The notes beneath the pieces are model-generated. The model saw only the letters and a list, made by a program, of their open reading frames with translations, searched no databases and had not been told where the DNA came from. DNA of 64,000 bases from Verrucomicrobiales bacterium. GTDB lineage: Bacteria > Verrucomicrobiota > Verrucomicrobiia > Verrucomicrobiales > DEV007. The stretch is from positions 16,097-80,096 of the forward strand of contig JARGPI010000031.1 of NCBI GenBank assembly GCA_029213005.1, in the 5' to 3' direction. Position 1 is the stretch's first letter; each line of letters starts with the position of its first letter. A program made the position numbers and the translations under genes. Positions 62,578 to 64,000 of this stretch are shown here, in pieces.

Positions 62578-63022
62578 GGGACTAGGGGACTAGGGAAGCT
62601 AGGTTCTAGGGAATGGAGAAAGCGTTATTGATCATGAAATTTTTAAACTTACAGGTTTGGCAAAGAAGCGTGGAGTTATCAGCTGAGATTTATCGTGAAA
62701 CGGCGGCGCTCACAGACTTTGGTTTCCGTGATCAGATCACTCGATCGGCTCTATCAATTCCTTCAATTATCGCAGAAGGCTACGAGCGCGAAAGCCTCAG
62801 AGAAACGAGGCGTTTTCTGGATATCGCAAAAGGATCAACCGGAGAGCTTTTTACTCAGGTCATCGTCGGAAATAAGGCAGGATTGTTGGATGACGCAACC
62901 GCCCAACGGTGGCAAAAGGAATCCGAAGAACTGGGCAAGATGCTCGGAGGTCTCAGAAAGCGCTTCCTGGAACCCTAATTTCCTGGAATCCTAGAACCTC
63001 ACCACCTAGAATCCTAGAACCT
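62561..63022. repeat. CTAGG inverted repeats flanking the four-helix-bundle gene
   Basis: AGGTTCTAGG occurs at 62561-62570 and 62601-62610, with CTAGGGGA copies between. Its exact inverse, CCTAGAACCT, occurs at 62990-62999 and 63013-63022. The enclosed 460 bp contains only the four-helix-bundle gene. The left repeats overlap the UXS stop codon. This looks like a small mobile cassette inserted between two genes of one pathway. Confidence 0.75.
62634..62978 (+). CDS. Four-helix-bundle protein (S23/IVP, Avd-like family)
   Basis: About 114 residues from ATG 62634 (KFLNLQVWQRSVELSAEIYRE). Motifs match the family: TDFGFRDQITRSALSIPSIIAEGYERESLRETRRFLDIAKGS, then ELFTQVIVGNKAGLLDD. Such proteins occur as open frames in intervening sequences of some 23S rRNA genes, as accessory Avd proteins of diversity-generating retroelements, and as stand-alone genes. 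Here it is a stand-alone copy between UXS and UGDH, bounded by CTAGG repeats. Function unknown; no reverse transcriptase with variable repeats is nearby. Confidence 0.85.
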   Translation: MKFLNLQVWQRSVELSAEIYRETAALTDFGFRDQITRSALSIPSIIAEGYERESLRETRRFLDIAKGSTGELFTQVIVGNKAGLLDDATAQRWQKESEELGKMLGGLRKRFLEP

Positions 63023-63071
63023 CAACACCTCGATTCCTCACCACCTAGACAGTCGAAGACGCCCTCAATTC

Positions 63072-64000
63072 ATGAATATTACTTGCATAGGAGCAGGATA
63101 CGTCGGCGGACCAACCATGGCGATGATCGCCAATCGTTGTCCGGATATCAAGGTGTCCGTGGTTGATATCAACGAAGCCCGAATCGCCGCCTGGAACGAT
63201 CCGGATCTGTCAAAGCTGCCGGTCTTCGAGCCGGGGCTCGATGAGATTGTCGGGGAAGCCCGGGGGCGAAACCTGTTTTTCTCCACTGATGTTGATGCGG
63301 CGATCCTGGAGGCCGACATGATATTCATCTCGGTCAACACGCCGACCAAAACCTATGGTTCCGGAGCCGGGCAGGCCGCGGATTTGAAATGGGTCGAGCG
63401 TTGCGCCCGCCAAATTGCGGAACTGGTCGAAAAGGATATTATTGTTGTCGAAAAATCGACCGTTCCGATTCGAACCGCCGCAATGATCAAAAGCGTGCTT
63501 CGCGCGGTAGGGAAAGCGGATAAAGTAAAGGTGCTTTCGAATCCGGAATTCCTTGCCGAGGGAACCGCAGTCGAAGATCTGAGCAATCCCGATCGGGTGC
63601 TCGTCGGGGGCGAGGATGATGACGCGATCGAAACTTTGGTGTCAGTCTACGCCAACTGGGTGCCGCGAGAGAAGATTTTGACGACCAATCTCTGGTCCTC
63701 GGAACTGTCGAAGCTCACCGCTAACGCGTTTCTCGCTCAGCGGGTTTCTTCGATTAACTCGATTTCCGCCCTTTGTGAAGCCACCGGTGCGGATGTTTAT
63801 GAGGTCGCGAGGGCCATCGGGACCGACAGCCGGATCGGCCCGAAATTCCTCCAGGCCTCGGTGGGATTTGGAGGCTCCTGCTTCCAGAAAGACATCCTGA
63901 ATTTGACCTACCTTTGCGATTACTTCGGCCTGCCCGAAGTCGCCAATTACTGGAAAAGCGTCATCGAGCTGAACGATTGGCAGAAACAGCGTTTTGCCCG
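63072..64000 (+). CDS. ugd: UDP-glucose 6-dehydrogenase, cut by window end
   Basis: 309 codons visible, no stop before the window ends. NAD-binding loop NITCIGAGYVGGPTMAMIA, EKSTVPIRTA, NPEFLAEGTAVEDL, and the catalytic Cys in GFGGSCFQKDILNL (commonly GGSCFPKD). The enzyme oxidises UDP-glucose to UDP-glucuronate, the substrate of the preceding decarboxylase, so UDP-xylose is the likely product of the pair, for surface polysaccharide. The gene lies 49 bp after the flanking repeat of the four-helix-bundle cassette. The start ATG at 63072 is the first in frame with the family N-terminus. Confidence 0.95.
   Translation, partial: MNITCIGAGYVGGPTMAMIANRCPDIKVSVVDINEARIAAWNDPDLSKLPVFEPGLDEIVGEARGRNLFFSTDVDAAILEADMIFISVNTPTKTYGSGAGQAADLKWVERCARQIAELVEKDIIVVEKSTVPIRTAAMIKSVLRAVGKADKVKVLSNPEFLAEGTAVEDLSNPDRVLVGGEDDDAIETLVSVYANWVPREKILTTNLWSSELSKLTANAFLAQRVSSINSISALCEATGADVYEVARAIGTDSRIGPKFLQASVGFGGSCFQKDILNLTYLCDYFGLPEVANYWKSVIELNDWQKQRFA

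Noticed and set aside
62634..62978. Diversity-generating retroelement accessory (Avd)
   Set aside because: The four-helix-bundle protein matches the family, but no DGR reverse transcriptase or template/variable repeats are nearby; the retron enzyme is 54 kb away and of another type.

Overview
The window looks like chromosome from a member of the Verrucomicrobiota. Marker families are an ECF sigma factor of the Rhodopirellula/Verrucomicrobium type, a DUF1501 / PPC-domain / DUF1549-DUF1553 operon, two secreted planctomycete-type cytochrome c domains fused to SHD1 domains, a DUF6797 protein with a c-heme, Tat-exported sugar-isomerase-like TIM barrels, and a small Lys/Ala-rich protein starting MGQQYNK. 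No rRNA, tRNA or phage module is visible. One RNA gene, the SRP RNA, lies on the minus strand between leuC and trpB.

Layout. 0-10 kb: a hybrid histidine-kinase-like protein lacking its phospho-accepting His, an orphan DUF1778 antitoxin, leuC, SRP RNA, trpB, a sialidase-like and a Tat-exported propeller protein, then a retron (structured RNA region plus reverse transcriptase) and a YacP-type NYN nuclease. 10-23 kb: the secreted DUF1549/PPC/DUF1501 operon, a TIM-barrel protein, an MFS transporter, a methyltransferase, and FHA, PhnA-like, cytochrome-SHD1 and DUF6941 proteins. 23-36 kb: a degenerate PurL-like protein facing a full-length fused PurL, an MFS exporter, an alpha/beta-hydrolase with no visible nucleophile, Dps, and a large DUF6797 protein. 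36-41 kb: a divergent PAS-AraC regulator and a five-gene sugar-catabolic operon (KGPDC/HPS-like decarboxylase, zinc dehydrogenase, sulfatase, SDR, TIM-barrel isomerase). 41-49 kb: a repeat-domain envelope protein, LuxR-type regulator, ECF sigma factor, SSB, RDD and SpoIIM membrane proteins, a TPR protein, a sigma-54 activator with Glu at the phosphorylation site, and the second cytochrome-SHD1 protein. 49.5-54 kb: an accessory island with a REP-associated transposase, several layers of repeats, and a two-gene STING-like sensor / TIR-like membrane protein pair. 54-64 kb: a Popeye-like protein, an AttH/CrtC-like protein, a coupled acyltransferase and glycosyltransferase, GNAT, a five-unit palindromic tandem repeat, DUF393, DUF2071, a GbsR-type regulator, and UDP-glucuronate decarboxylase and UDP-glucose dehydrogenase genes separated by a four-helix-bundle cassette flanked by CTAGG repeats.

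The two best candidates for undescribed biology are the retron (7.96-9.5 kb) and the STING-like/membrane-effector pair (51.4-53.9 kb), which has no cyclic-nucleotide synthase beside it in this window. The window is also rich in small dispersed repeats: a GTAC-centred element at four places, each just upstream of a gene on the same strand; REP-like hairpins; CTGACCCC elements around the transposase; and CTAGG repeats around the four-helix-bundle gene. Several signalling or enzyme genes have lost key catalytic residues, which suggests unusual non-catalytic roles or decay.
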